The translations under genes and the position numbers were made by a program. The notes below the pieces were generated by a model, which searched no databases, had not been told where the DNA came from, and saw nothing but the letters and a program-made list of their open reading frames with translations. From the NCBI GenBank assembly GCA_018660825.1, contig JABJJO010000077.1, positions 1-64,000 on the forward strand: DNA of 64,000 nt. The letters run 5' to 3'. Shown here piece after piece: positions 9,000 through 17,958 of this stretch (within the stretch, counting starts at the first letter, position 1; each line of letters begins with the position of its first letter). The DNA is from Planctomycetaceae bacterium (lineage in GTDB: Bacteria > Planctomycetota > Planctomycetia > Pirellulales > Pirellulaceae).

Positions 9000-10253
9000 T
9001 CATTCGCCGTTTACCATATTGGTGACTTTCCAAAGGTGTTTATCGCTGCGAATAAATAACGCATTGTCAGCCGCGGCGGGTGTACCAAGTACGGACTCAC
9101 CCATATCGATGACAGAAACGATACTCGCAGCTTGCGAATCGCCGTCGCCTTCGAGTTCAACGATTTGAACTAAACCATCTTGATTTATGAAGTAAAGGTG
9201 TTTATTGGCGAGTATCGGTGTTGCCCAAAATCGGCCTTTCAATCTGAGCTGCCAAAGAATTTCTCCGGTATTGGAATTTGCACCTTTGGCAATAGCTCCG
9301 GACAGCGTGTAGAAGTTATCTCCGAGTACAACCGGACTGGCACCATTAGAGTTGAGTTTGTTCACCGCCCAAATCACTTTCGGTTTTCCTGACGGCGTGT
9401 TTAACCCTAGTTTGGTAATGCCGCCAGAGGTAACGTACAGGGCATTGTTGACGACCAGTGGAGACGACATGGTGCCGCAGGAAAGGCCAATGTCCCAAAT
9501 ACTCGTACCCGTGTCGGCATCAAAAGCCGTCAGCCCGGAACCAGATTGAAGAATTACGGTAGGCGCACCGTTTCCATGGGTATAGGTTGTTGGCGAGGAC
9601 CAATTCGCCCGCGGATCTCGCGGTTTGCGCCACACCTCTAAGCCACTGTTCTTATCAACAGCGCAAGCAAAGGAGTCGCCCTGATTTTCGATCTGCACAA
9701 TTACAACGTTGCCAGCGACAACTGGTGACGCTGCCATTCCAACATCGTTACCGGCCTTTGGATAGTCATGCGCGAGACCGCGAAACCATTTCAAATTTCC
9801 ATCGAGGTCTAGGCAGACCAGGTCATTAGATGAATAGAACGCGAATAGCAGTTTGCCGTCAGACACAGGAGTGGGAGCGGCATTAGCACTTGTTGGGTGA
9901 CTGTATGTGCGTCCTGTCGCCCAGAAATCCCTTCTCCACAATTGCTTGCCGGACCCTACGTCAAAGCATAGCACATAAAGTCGTTGTTGATTTACGCCAC
10001 CGCTAGCTGTAACAAAAATGCGGTTACCAACAACGATAGGTCCGGAAACACCTCGTCCAGGGATTTCAGATTTCCAACCTATATTACTTCCTTTTTCGAC
10101 GTCCCACACCAGAGGTAACTCGCTGGTTGAAACTGGATTTCCCTGAGGACCCCGGAAACCGTTCCACTCCTCCGCCCACAATTGTGGTGAAAGAGTTAAA
10201 AAGAAGGCGGTCATTGTTAAAATGTTTACTCGGTGTTTAATTAGGTTGTTCAT
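9000..10253 (-). CDS. Secreted PQQ-like beta-propeller repeat protein
   Basis: Start placed at the ATG at 10253, which gives a signal peptide ending near LSPQLWAEEW; the longer frame to 10400 would overlap the upstream gene. The mature protein (about 390 residues) begins with the planctomycete signature W-N-G-F-R-G-P-Q-G-N and contains repeated propeller blades with W and G positions (GKQLWRRDFW, GLEVWRKP, GTSIWDIG, GEILWQLRL). Such proteins resemble PQQ dehydrogenase or BamB propellers but lack visible PQQ or calcium ligands, so an enzymatic role is doubtful. It sits between a HEAT/jelly-roll secreted protein and aroA. A second family member lies at 24925-26190. Confidence 0.88.
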   Translation of the reverse strand: MNNLIKHRVNILTMTAFFLTLSPQLWAEEWNGFRGPQGNPVSTSELPLVWDVEKGSNIGWKSEIPGRGVSGPIVVGNRIFVTASGGVNQQRLYVLCFDVGSGKQLWRRDFWATGRTYSHPTSANAAPTPVSDGKLLFAFYSSNDLVCLDLDGNLKWFRGLAHDYPKAGNDVGMAASPVVAGNVVIVQIENQGDSFACAVDKNSGLEVWRKPRDPRANWSSPTTYTHGNGAPTVILQSGSGLTAFDADTGTSIWDIGLSCGTMSSPLVVNNALYVTSGGITKLGLNTPSGKPKVIWAVNKLNSNGASPVVLGDNFYTLSGAIAKGANSNTGEILWQLRLKGRFWATPILANKHLYFINQDGLVQIVELEGDGDSQAASIVSVIDMGESVLGTPAAADNALFIRSDKHLWKVTNMVNGE

Positions 10254-10308
10254 TGGTTTTGTGGGGGATGAATGTTGGGGTTTGTTAAATGTTCTGCATT
10301 GTGATGGT

Positions 10309-11472
10309 TTATCGATCCGTCGCGAGAATAGCCGTACCATTGGAATCACAAACTCGCAGTTGAAATTGCCAACGCTGTGCCCACGATTCCTCTTGTTCAT
10401 TTTGCGCTATTTTTAGGAGGATGCGGTTGCTGCCTTTCTTGAGCGATGCATTAACAATGTACTGGTCGATCATCATGTTTGCGTGATAAACGTTATTGCG
10501 GGTCAAAAGCTTTCCATTGATCCATATCTTATTGGCGTTAATGCAACCCAGTCGTAATTGAACGTTTTGTGCGGACGAGCTTTCAAATGTTGTATGCGCG
10601 TACGCTATCGCGCCCTTGTACTTGTCTGGGTAAATCCCGTTGAGATCGACAATTCCGAAACGTTCCTCGGAGGCCGCGTTTTTCCATTTCAAATCCGGTA
10701 ACTTTCCCAAATGTGTAACTGCCGAGTCAATAAATCGGTTGGCATCGAGTTCCGGTGTGTAATTGATGTCCAGTCCCTTTTTGTTGGTATTATCAAAAGG
10801 AGCAATCACGTGCCAGTCCAGCAAAAAACCGAAATGTCGGGGTAGATCGACCATCCCGCCCAAATCCGTTATTTGTTTGGTTGCTTCATCTATTTGATCT
10901 AAATCACGAGCATGATTTAAGGCTCTGCGGTAGGCCGCGATAACGGTTTCGGCTTGAGATTTATCGGCGGACAATTTGGCACTATCCAACAGCGACGCAA
11001 CAGCATCTCTGCGCAATTCAAGTGAACTGTCGTCAAGGAAATGCGGCAGTAACGATTTCTTAATTTTCGGATTGACTCGCAGCAACCACTCATAAGCCGT
11101 AAGTCGTGCTAACGGTGCATTTTCGTGATCAATGACGAAAGCTTGAAGTTCAGTTTCAGGCAACGACTTGGATTCGTTTAGTGCGGTTTGTGCGATGGCA
11201 TCTACTGCACCCCGCAACCAATTCGTCGCAAGTTGATTGGCACCTTGGAAACCTTTCAGTACAGTCACAAGTTCAGATACAGGTTGCGCGGATAATGATT
11301 TCCAAGCTTGTTGGGCGGCTACGTGCCCTTCACCTTTCGGGCCAATGTCGCGGATGGTTGCAGTCAACTCGTCGATTTCACCTGCGACACAATCAACTGG
11401 ATTGCTCAACACAGCGACAACACCGATACAAATAACTCGGAACACATGTCTTGGTGCAAGGTGCAGATTCAT
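10309..11472 (-). CDS. Secreted HEAT-like and jelly-roll hypothetical protein
   Basis: Start placed at the ATG at 11472, with GGGA about 9 bases upstream and a signal peptide (VFRVICIGVVAVLSNPVDC). The first half of the mature protein is alpha-helical with HEAT-like repeats (LPHFLDDSSLELRRDAVASL). The second half looks like a beta jelly-roll of the kind found at the ends of planctomycete secreted glycosidases: RLGCINANKIWINGKLL, then YIVNASLKKGSNRILLKI. No catalytic residues are apparent. Its stop is 55 bases before the start of the PQQ-like propeller gene, so the two probably share a transcript. Function unknown; carbohydrate or surface binding is a guess from the C-terminal fold. Confidence 0.7.
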   Translation of the reverse strand: MNLHLAPRHVFRVICIGVVAVLSNPVDCVAGEIDELTATIRDIGPKGEGHVAAQQAWKSLSAQPVSELVTVLKGFQGANQLATNWLRGAVDAIAQTALNESKSLPETELQAFVIDHENAPLARLTAYEWLLRVNPKIKKSLLPHFLDDSSLELRRDAVASLLDSAKLSADKSQAETVIAAYRRALNHARDLDQIDEATKQITDLGGMVDLPRHFGFLLDWHVIAPFDNTNKKGLDINYTPELDANRFIDSAVTHLGKLPDLKWKNAASEERFGIVDLNGIYPDKYKGAIAYAHTTFESSSAQNVQLRLGCINANKIWINGKLLTRNNVYHANMMIDQYIVNASLKKGSNRILLKIAQNEQEESWAQRWQFQLRVCDSNGTAILATDR

Positions 11473-11558
11473 GGGGATTTCCCTGATTGGAGAGAAGGCA
11501 GATTTCGTGTAATGGTTGAGGTGCAAATCGAGGTGCGAATTACACCGCTAGCAGGGCA

Positions 11559-11567
11559 ATTATAGCA
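11559..11567 (-). promoter_or_regulatory. Candidate extended -10 promoter, leftward
   Basis: On the minus strand, 11567 down to 11559 reads TGCTATAAT, a perfect extended -10 (TG-n-TATAAT). The corresponding -35 region is poor, as is common for extended -10 promoters. It would give a leader of about 80 bases before the ATG at 11472. Confidence 0.35.
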
Positions 11568-11729
11568 TGATTGCAATAACTAATAAACGCCGGACGAGCC
11601 GAGGAATTATATCTTTGTTAAAACATTAGCGGTGCTAGTTGAAGGCATTGGGGGCAATTTAGTCAAGGACAATAAAGTCCAGCTATGGTTTACAGGGCGT
11701 TACGGGGCACAGTCGTCGGGTTGAAATTC

Positions 11730-11738
11730 TGTTATAAT
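11730..11738 (+). promoter_or_regulatory. Candidate extended -10 promoter, rightward
   Basis: TGTTATAAT is a perfect extended -10 element, about 84 bases upstream of the GTG start at 11822. No good -35 lies at the right spacing. The same nine bases occur upstream of the DUF1080-ThuA gene at 34237. Confidence 0.35.
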
Positions 11739-11821
11739 TCTCAAATTCGTCTTCGGCAGCGTTCCATAAATTGAATAGTGCCACCCGTTTGGAAAATTGA
11801 ACATTTATAAAGGTAAATGCA

Positions 11822-13057
11822 GTGATTCGTGATACTCAAGTTTTAGTTTGCATTGCTATATCCATATTGTTTTGCAGCGGTGTTTCCGCCGACACAAAGC
11901 CCTTAATTAAATCAGGCGACCGAGTTGTATTCTTGGGCGGTACATTTGTTGAACGAATGCAGAACTACGGGCATGTTGAGGCCGAAATTTCGAGTCGTGT
12001 TTCGGGCGTAACATTTCGAAACTTGGGCTGGAGTGGTGACAATGTTTGGGGAGAAAGCAGAGCGGTATTTGGAACCGTTTCCCAAGGATTTGAACGATTA
12101 CAACGTGATATGACGTTGGCGCAACCGTCGGTAATAATTGTTAGTTATGGCGCCAATGAGGCACACGCAGGAAACGCTGGGTTAAGTCGATTTGTACTTG
12201 GGTATCAAACGCTTTTGGACGCGTTGAAACTTCATGAAGCGTCAGTTATTCTGGTGACACCTCGTTACTACGAAAATTTGGGTCCTCCACTACCGGATCC
12301 GGGTGGTTATAACGCCAAATTAAAATTATACATTGATGCAATTGATTCGTTGGCGACAGAGCAGAATCTACCTGTTATTCACTTGTCAAAGCCAGAGTCC
12401 TCAGGGCAGGCTGGCGTTAAACATGAATTGCGGCCGAAAAGCTGGCGGGTATTGCCAGCGCACTCAGGATTAACAAATAATGGAATACATTTAACGTCAC
12501 AAGGGTATCAGGTGTTAGCGCGCCAAATAGCCGATGATTTGAAGTTGCCCAAATCGATTTTCAGTGTCAGCGGGATGCAAGGGACCAATGTCAATATTTC
12601 GGATTATATTGCGTTGCCCGACAGTATCAGGTTTGTAATGACGCCCACGCGGATTGTGTCGCTAGACATGTCGGGTCACGGAAATGATGAGGTTAAAGCT
12701 AATCTGGTTCACCTCCGGTTTGATGATTTACGACCGGGGAAGTACGCCATCTATATCGACGATACTAAACTAGCCAGGGTCACCGCCAACCAATTAAAAA
12801 TCGGGGTGGCGTTACCGTCGTCATTTCAACACGCCACGGCGAAACGAGCCTATGAACTAACCGCAGCGAAGAACATGATGTTTTTTCATCGCCACCGCCC
12901 GCAAAATGAAACGTACTTATTCCTGTTCCGGAAACACGAACAAGGAAACAATGCCGTCGAAGTACCGCAGTTTGATCCCATCATTGACGGGTTTGAAAAT
13001 AATATCCAATCGATTCAAAATTCAACCTCATACCGCGTTGAAATACGCAGAAGTTGA
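11822..13057 (+). CDS. Secreted SGNH/GDSL-hydrolase-like protein with altered nucleophile block
   Basis: 411 residues with a GTG start, AAGGT about 6 bases upstream and a signal peptide (VLVCIAISILFCSGVSA). The fold signature is recognisable: SGDRVVFLGGTFVERM corresponds to block I, NLGWSGD to block II, VSYGANEAH to block III, and NGIHLTSQGYQVLA to the C-terminal block with the catalytic His. However, block I has G39-G40-T41 where active enzymes have G-D-S, so the serine nucleophile is missing. Block III has Asn112 but Glu where D is usual. The last 150 residues are probably a beta-sandwich. It sits 74 bases before the large haem-binding propeller protein; planctomycetes often fuse or pair these two domains. 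Hydrolase activity is uncertain. Confidence 0.8.
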   Translation: MIRDTQVLVCIAISILFCSGVSADTKPLIKSGDRVVFLGGTFVERMQNYGHVEAEISSRVSGVTFRNLGWSGDNVWGESRAVFGTVSQGFERLQRDMTLAQPSVIIVSYGANEAHAGNAGLSRFVLGYQTLLDALKLHEASVILVTPRYYENLGPPLPDPGGYNAKLKLYIDAIDSLATEQNLPVIHLSKPESSGQAGVKHELRPKSWRVLPAHSGLTNNGIHLTSQGYQVLARQIADDLKLPKSIFSVSGMQGTNVNISDYIALPDSIRFVMTPTRIVSLDMSGHGNDEVKANLVHLRFDDLRPGKYAIYIDDTKLARVTANQLKIGVALPSSFQHATAKRAYELTAAKNMMFFHRHRPQNETYLFLFRKHEQGNNAVEVPQFDPIIDGFENNIQSIQNSTSYRVEIRRS

Positions 13058-13131
13058 TCCACAATTTTCTCCCAGCTGCTGGTTTAGATCGATATTTGCC
13101 GGCGTTTTAGATTCAACAGGAAAATGAACTT

Positions 13132-16100
13132 ATGAGAACAGTTAAAGTCATAGTGGCGTGTTTACTGTCGTGTGTATTTGTGGCGACATCTGTTGGGCAA
13201 CGTGGATTGAAAGAAATACCCAGTGTTGATCCCATCGTTGAACTGAAGTCCTTTCTGATCGCGGAAGGTTTTGAAGTGAATTTATACGCGTCCGATCCAC
13301 GCATGGCGAAGCCGATCCAAATGAATTTTGACCCACAGGGACGGTTATGGATAGCTGCAAGCGAGTCCTACCCTCATATTAAACCAGGTGAAAAAGCGAG
13401 CGACAAGATTATCATTGTTGAGGATGTCGATCGAGACGGTGTCGCGGAAAAAACTAGCGTGTTTGCCGAGGGTTTGCTCATTCCAACTGGTGTGGTTCCT
13501 GGTGACGGTGGCTGTTACGTCGCCAACAGTACCGACTTACTGCATTTCCAAGACATCAATGGTGATGGAGTGTCAGACAAACGTCGAGTCGTCCTCTCGG
13601 GGTTCGGTTCCGAGGATACTCACCACCTATTGCATACGTTGCGTTGGGGTCCCGATGGCTGGTTGTATATGAATCAGTCAATCTATATTCACAGCCACAT
13701 TGAAACGCCCTACGGCGTCAAACGACTTCTGGGTGGAGGTATCTGGCGGTTTCGACCGGAGTCAATGCAACTAGAGGTGGTATGTAAGGGATTAGTAAAT
13801 CCATGGGGGCACCATTTCGACGCTTGGGGACAGTCCTTCGCCACAGATGGAGCGGGCGGGGAGGGAATCAACTATGTATTCCCAGGTTCGGTATTCGTGG
13901 CGTCGCCGGGCGAGCCTCGGCGGCTTGTTGGTCTCAATCCGGGCAGTCCAAAACATTGTGGATTGGAGATCCTCAGCGGTCGTCACTTACCGGAGAATTG
14001 GCGGGGCTCGATGGTCGCAAATGATTTCCGCGCCAACCGAGTCTGTCGTTTTGAGGTGACCGAAGACAAGGCGGGTTACCGCTCAAAACAAGTTGAAGAG
14101 TTGATAAAGTCCAGCCACCAAGCATTTAGGCCAATTGATGTAAAGATGGGGCCTGACGGCGCTATCTACATTGCTGATTGGTACAACCCGATTATTCAAC
14201 ACGGCGAAGTAGATTTTCGTGACGAGAGACGCGATCACGTACACGGGCGAATTTGGCGAATAACGGCGAAGGACCGACCGTTGGTCAAGCCAATTGATGT
14301 GGGTAGTATGGATATCGATGAATTGCTCGAAACGCTAACATTACCCGAGCAATGGGTGCGATTGAATGCCAAGTTGGAACTAAAAAAGCACGATCACGTT
14401 GCCGTCGTCGATAAAACTTTGAAATGGGCTTCCAAGAGAAATGCATCGAATCCACAGGGCGCACATGAACTATTGGAAGCCTTATGGGTGTTGCAATGTG
14501 TCGACCACGTCGATGCGGCTTTAATTGAACAATTGCTACTCAATTCAGATCACCGCATTCGTGCGGCTGCTGTGCGTGTTGTATCGCATCAGCGTTCGAG
14601 ATTACCTGCTTACAGGCGTTATCTGTCGATTACTGTTCGTGATGAACATCCGCGGGTTCGACTTGAGTCGGTGCGGGCGTTGTCTAGCGAATCTGACCTA
14701 GCTGCGGTCACCGAGATTTCGTCCGTTTTGGAATACCCAATGGATCGTTTCATCGATTTTGCAACTTGGAGGGCATTACGTGAGACGAAACAGGTGTGGC
14801 TATCAACAGTCGAAGCGGGTAGGTATTCGTTCAATGGCGATAGCAACAAGTTGCTTTATGCGTTGGAGTCCGTGGATTCGGGGAATGTGGCGCCGACATT
14901 AGTAAATATATTGAAGGGCCTGCAATTCAAAAGCGATGGAACGCAGCGAGTTTTGCGCGCCATAGCCAGTAGCGGAGGGGCTAATGAAGCTAGAACTGCA
15001 ATAGCTTGGGTTTTGACCAACGCGAAAACAGAGGCGGCGGCGGGTGGCGCGATACTGGTTGAATTAATCGAAGAGTTTCGTCGGCGACGAGTACGCCCGG
15101 CAGAAATTGAGAACTTGGTGGAATTGATGTCGAACGCCGGTCCTGCCTATCGTTCCGCGGTCTTTGCAACCGCCGGCGCCTGGAAACTTGACAAATATTA
15201 TGTTCTTCTGGCGAAAAGCAGCACGGAAACGGAAAATCGCCTAGTACAGGCACAGGCGATTCGTGCGATAGGTTTGTATCAAAACGAGGCGGCGCGTAAC
15301 GATTTGAGCCGGATTGCAAGCGGGAATGATGAGGTCTCAGCGGTCGCCGCAATCGAGGCCCTGGCAGCGTTTGCCATCGTCCCTGCAGCAAAGGCGGTTT
15401 TGTTGATGATGCAACGCAGTACGATGGTTGAAACGTCTGCTGCGTTGGCAGCTGTTTTGCGAAACAAACAGGGTGCCGGAGTTTTGACAACGTTACTAGC
15501 GGACGTGACGATCTCCGCCGATGTTGCCAAGACAGCAGTACGCACCGCACAGCGGGCGACAGGGGACAACGCGGCGCTTATCGACTCTCTACGAACCGCG
15601 GGCAAAATTGCCGATTCGGGCTGGAAATATTCTGAACAGTTAGTCCAAGAACTCGCGACCGCGGCACTCAACAATGGCGATCCCCATAAAGGGCAAGCGG
15701 TATTCCGTCGTTCCTCATTACAATGCATGTTATGTCATGCGATAGGTGGAGCGGGCGGAAAAGTGGGGCCGGACTTAGTAAGCATCGGAGGAAGTGCCCC
15801 AGTCGACTATCTCGTGGAAAGCCTAATTGCTCCTAATCGAAAGGTTAAAGAGAACTATCATTCAATTCAAATATTGGATGTTGATGGACAAGTCTATTCT
15901 GGTGTGCCCGTTCGATCCAGCGACAAATCAGTAGTCATCCGAGATGCAAAAAACGAACTTGTCACGATCCTTAAGGTGGACATCGATTTGCAAAAGGAGG
16001 GACGTTCCCTAATGCCCGACGGTGCCGTGGATGCACTTACTCGTCAAGAGCTTATTGACCTTGTGGCCTTTATGTCTCGACTTGGTAAAGTTGGTGACTT

Positions 16101-16566
16101 TGAGATTAGTAAAAATGCAATAGCTCGTAGCTGGCAGCAATTGCTGTGGACTGACGAGGCACATCTTCGCATCAACCGGACCAGCTTAGACACCGCCGCT
16201 AGCGACGATACGGCGTTGACTTGGGCGCCCTTCTATGCAACGGTCCAAGGCGATGTGGAAATTGGTGAGTTGGCCATATTTAAGCCCCGTTCGAACGTGG
16301 ATAACGTCAGTTTCATACGCACGCAATTGGATGTAAGTGAAGACGGAGGTCGCTGTACTCTGGTGTTTGACGATGGGATGGGTCTGCTACTTTGGGTCGA
16401 TGGGACACCTACGCCGGTGAGTGGTAATCGATGTGAGTTGCAATTAAAACGGGGACAGCACACAATCACGGTGGGCGTGCTGCGCCCAGTTCGTGAAAAA
16501 CAATTGATGTTGAATTTAGAAGTGCCGGATGGGGAACCGCATGTGCAGTGGTCGGTATCCGAGTAA
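13132..16566 (+). CDS. PVC-type haem-binding beta-propeller protein (membrane-bound dehydrogenase domain, HEAT repeats, cytochrome c)
   Basis: 1144 residues with a signal peptide (VIVACLLSCVFVATSVGQ). The mature protein starts with the PVC dehydrogenase-type propeller (about residues 30-390): KIIIVEDVDRDGVAEKTSVF, DINGDGVSDKRRVV, HTLRWGPDGWLYMNQSI and GAIYIADWYNPII. A long alpha-helical HEAT-like region covers roughly 400-830. A c-type cytochrome domain follows, with C865-M-L-C868-H869 as haem attachment site and Met961 (SLMPDGAVDAL) as probable distal ligand. The final 130 residues look like a beta-sandwich. Such proteins are thought to be periplasmic, perhaps sugar or alcohol dehydrogenases, but no substrate is established. 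It is probably cotranscribed with the SGNH-like gene upstream. Confidence 0.92.
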   Translation: MRTVKVIVACLLSCVFVATSVGQRGLKEIPSVDPIVELKSFLIAEGFEVNLYASDPRMAKPIQMNFDPQGRLWIAASESYPHIKPGEKASDKIIIVEDVDRDGVAEKTSVFAEGLLIPTGVVPGDGGCYVANSTDLLHFQDINGDGVSDKRRVVLSGFGSEDTHHLLHTLRWGPDGWLYMNQSIYIHSHIETPYGVKRLLGGGIWRFRPESMQLEVVCKGLVNPWGHHFDAWGQSFATDGAGGEGINYVFPGSVFVASPGEPRRLVGLNPGSPKHCGLEILSGRHLPENWRGSMVANDFRANRVCRFEVTEDKAGYRSKQVEELIKSSHQAFRPIDVKMGPDGAIYIADWYNPIIQHGEVDFRDERRDHVHGRIWRITAKDRPLVKPIDVGSMDIDELLETLTLPEQWVRLNAKLELKKHDHVAVVDKTLKWASKRNASNPQGAHELLEALWVLQCVDHVDAALIEQLLLNSDHRIRAAAVRVVSHQRSRLPAYRRYLSITVRDEHPRVRLESVRALSSESDLAAVTEISSVLEYPMDRFIDFATWRALRETKQVWLSTVEAGRYSFNGDSNKLLYALESVDSGNVAPTLVNILKGLQFKSDGTQRVLRAIASSGGANEARTAIAWVLTNAKTEAAAGGAILVELIEEFRRRRVRPAEIENLVELMSNAGPAYRSAVFATAGAWKLDKYYVLLAKSSTETENRLVQAQAIRAIGLYQNEAARNDLSRIASGNDEVSAVAAIEALAAFAIVPAAKAVLLMMQRSTMVETSAALAAVLRNKQGAGVLTTLLADVTISADVAKTAVRTAQRATGDNAALIDSLRTAGKIADSGWKYSEQLVQELATAALNNGDPHKGQAVFRRSSLQCMLCHAIGGAGGKVGPDLVSIGGSAPVDYLVESLIAPNRKVKENYHSIQILDVDGQVYSGVPVRSSDKSVVIRDAKNELVTILKVDIDLQKEGRSLMPDGAVDALTRQELIDLVAFMSRLGKVGDFEISKNAIARSWQQLLWTDEAHLRINRTSLDTAASDDTALTWAPFYATVQGDVEIGELAIFKPRSNVDNVSFIRTQLDVSEDGGRCTLVFDDGMGLLLWVDGTPTPVSGNRCELQLKRGQHTITVGVLRPVREKQLMLNLEVPDGEPHVQWSVSE

Positions 16567-16580
16567 TATTAAACGTTCGG

Positions 16581-17711
16581 TTAATAACCGACGCCGGCAC
16601 GAAGCATCACCGCTGTGCCCGGACTGAAATTGTCGGCGGGAGAGTTTTTATAGATGACATCGCGGTTAAATACGATTCCCGCTTCTATAAAGCCGACGTG
16701 ACGCCCCTGTCGTAATTGTTCAGCGAGTCCGAATTCGAATCCGGTAACAAGGCGTAAATCGTTGACGTCGACTTGCTCGGAAGAAGCGCCCGTGCGTTTC
16801 ATAGTCCAACTACCACCGCCGTATTCTCCGCCGACATACCACCACACGTCATAGTTATTTATCGAAGTGTAATATTGCGACATTCGGGGGCGCGGAAAAA
16901 ATAGGTCAATGCGAATTTCGGGATGGGGATTCCAGAAAACGCCGAATGCCGGAAGCATTTTGATGTCAACGCGGTCCAAGTACATCACCCCAAATTTTAG
17001 TGTGTTGTTTTCGTCGAGAGAGATGTTAGCTAAAGCATGGCCGGTTAAGCGTAAACTGTCAGTGGTCAATGTTTCAAAATCGGAGTGAATGCCAACGGTG
17101 AGTCCGAGGTCGGCGTAAAATCGCTGAGAGGGGTCGGTGGTCCATTGCATGTCCAAAAAAGCACTGTACGCCTGCCCGGGAAGTTCCGCCAATTGGGGAC
17201 CTTCAAACATGGATAATGAAAATGAGGGCGCGACATAGATGGGTTGTTCCGATTCCATGAAATTTGGAAATGCAAATACCACTGACACGTCGAACTCGGA
17301 AATGCTCAATGAGTAGCCACTCTTCCCGTTAGGAATCCACGCATATTGAATCCGAGGAGTCTCAGCAAAGCGAAATATGTCGATTGCCGCAGCCCGCCGA
17401 TTTTGGCCGAACAGGTTTCCTGAAAATAGGGAATTACTAGGAGGATTCTTAGGCTCCGTGTACTCTGGGCCAAACCAAGGTTTACCTGGTGCTGTGCCGA
17501 GGCCACTTCCGCCTGCCCCAAACGCTGGGGGGCGGGGAGCTCCGTTTTCGTATGCATCGAATGTGGGATCACCCAATTCGCCGCTATCCTGATAACTGGC
17601 AAATTGAACGGGTGCCGCCGTTAAGAGAGCACCACCGTCGAATATAAGTGTCAATGACGTAGTGATTACCGCCAAGCGAACAACGTCGTAGTTGATTTTT
17701 GGATAGGGCAT
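16581..17711 (-). CDS. Hypothetical outer-membrane/surface beta-barrel-like protein
   Basis: 376 residues from the ATG at 17711 (a GTG at 17723 is an alternative). The N-terminus resembles a signal peptide (VVRLAVITTSLTLIFDGGALLTAAP). A Gly/Pro/Asn-rich linker of about 80 residues (PRPPAFGAGGSGLGTAPGKP) follows. The remainder has alternating hydrophobic/polar strands with many aromatic residues (RIQYAWIPNGKSGYSLSISEF, QRFYADLGLTVGIHSDF, VGGEYGGGSWTMKRT) and ends in the strand-like AVMLRAGVGY, consistent with a membrane beta-barrel. No named family recognised. It converges on the haem-binding propeller gene, leaving only 14 bases between the stops. Confidence 0.65.
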   Translation of the reverse strand: MPYPKINYDVVRLAVITTSLTLIFDGGALLTAAPVQFASYQDSGELGDPTFDAYENGAPRPPAFGAGGSGLGTAPGKPWFGPEYTEPKNPPSNSLFSGNLFGQNRRAAAIDIFRFAETPRIQYAWIPNGKSGYSLSISEFDVSVVFAFPNFMESEQPIYVAPSFSLSMFEGPQLAELPGQAYSAFLDMQWTTDPSQRFYADLGLTVGIHSDFETLTTDSLRLTGHALANISLDENNTLKFGVMYLDRVDIKMLPAFGVFWNPHPEIRIDLFFPRPRMSQYYTSINNYDVWWYVGGEYGGGSWTMKRTGASSEQVDVNDLRLVTGFEFGLAEQLRQGRHVGFIEAGIVFNRDVIYKNSPADNFSPGTAVMLRAGVGY

Positions 17712-17958
17712 CAAAACAAACACTTCGGCTGGCTTATTAAATCAAATCAAAATAGAAACAGATTAGTACTATTAAACACCCACCCGCGTCAAGATTGATT
17801 TCACTATTTGGGATGTTGCGAAAGATGGGGATTCCTGGTGGAATGCGAAGGATACTCCGCTTGAACGGTTTGCTCTAAATATCTGGATTATCTGAGGCCG
17901 AAGTTATTGTTAATCGTTTACAAGTCGAACTAACGTATTAGCGAGGTGGAATGCGCGC

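Larger units (their letters stand above)
11473..11821. other. Divergent intergenic region with two promoter candidates
   Basis: About 350 bases between the minus-strand HEAT/jelly-roll gene and the plus-strand SGNH gene, with no coding potential that I can see. It holds an extended -10 element for each direction, annotated separately. I see no repeat, RNA gene or clear operator. Confidence 0.5.

Noticed and set aside
14990-15728. Long antisense frames opposite the haem-binding propeller gene
   Set aside because: They mirror the HEAT/cytochrome coding region, have Arg/Pro/Ser-rich composition and no ribosome sites.
16562-16600. CGGTTAATAACCG palindrome between two convergent genes as a terminator
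   Set aside because: The stem is short, AT-rich and has no T-run; at best a weak bidirectional element.
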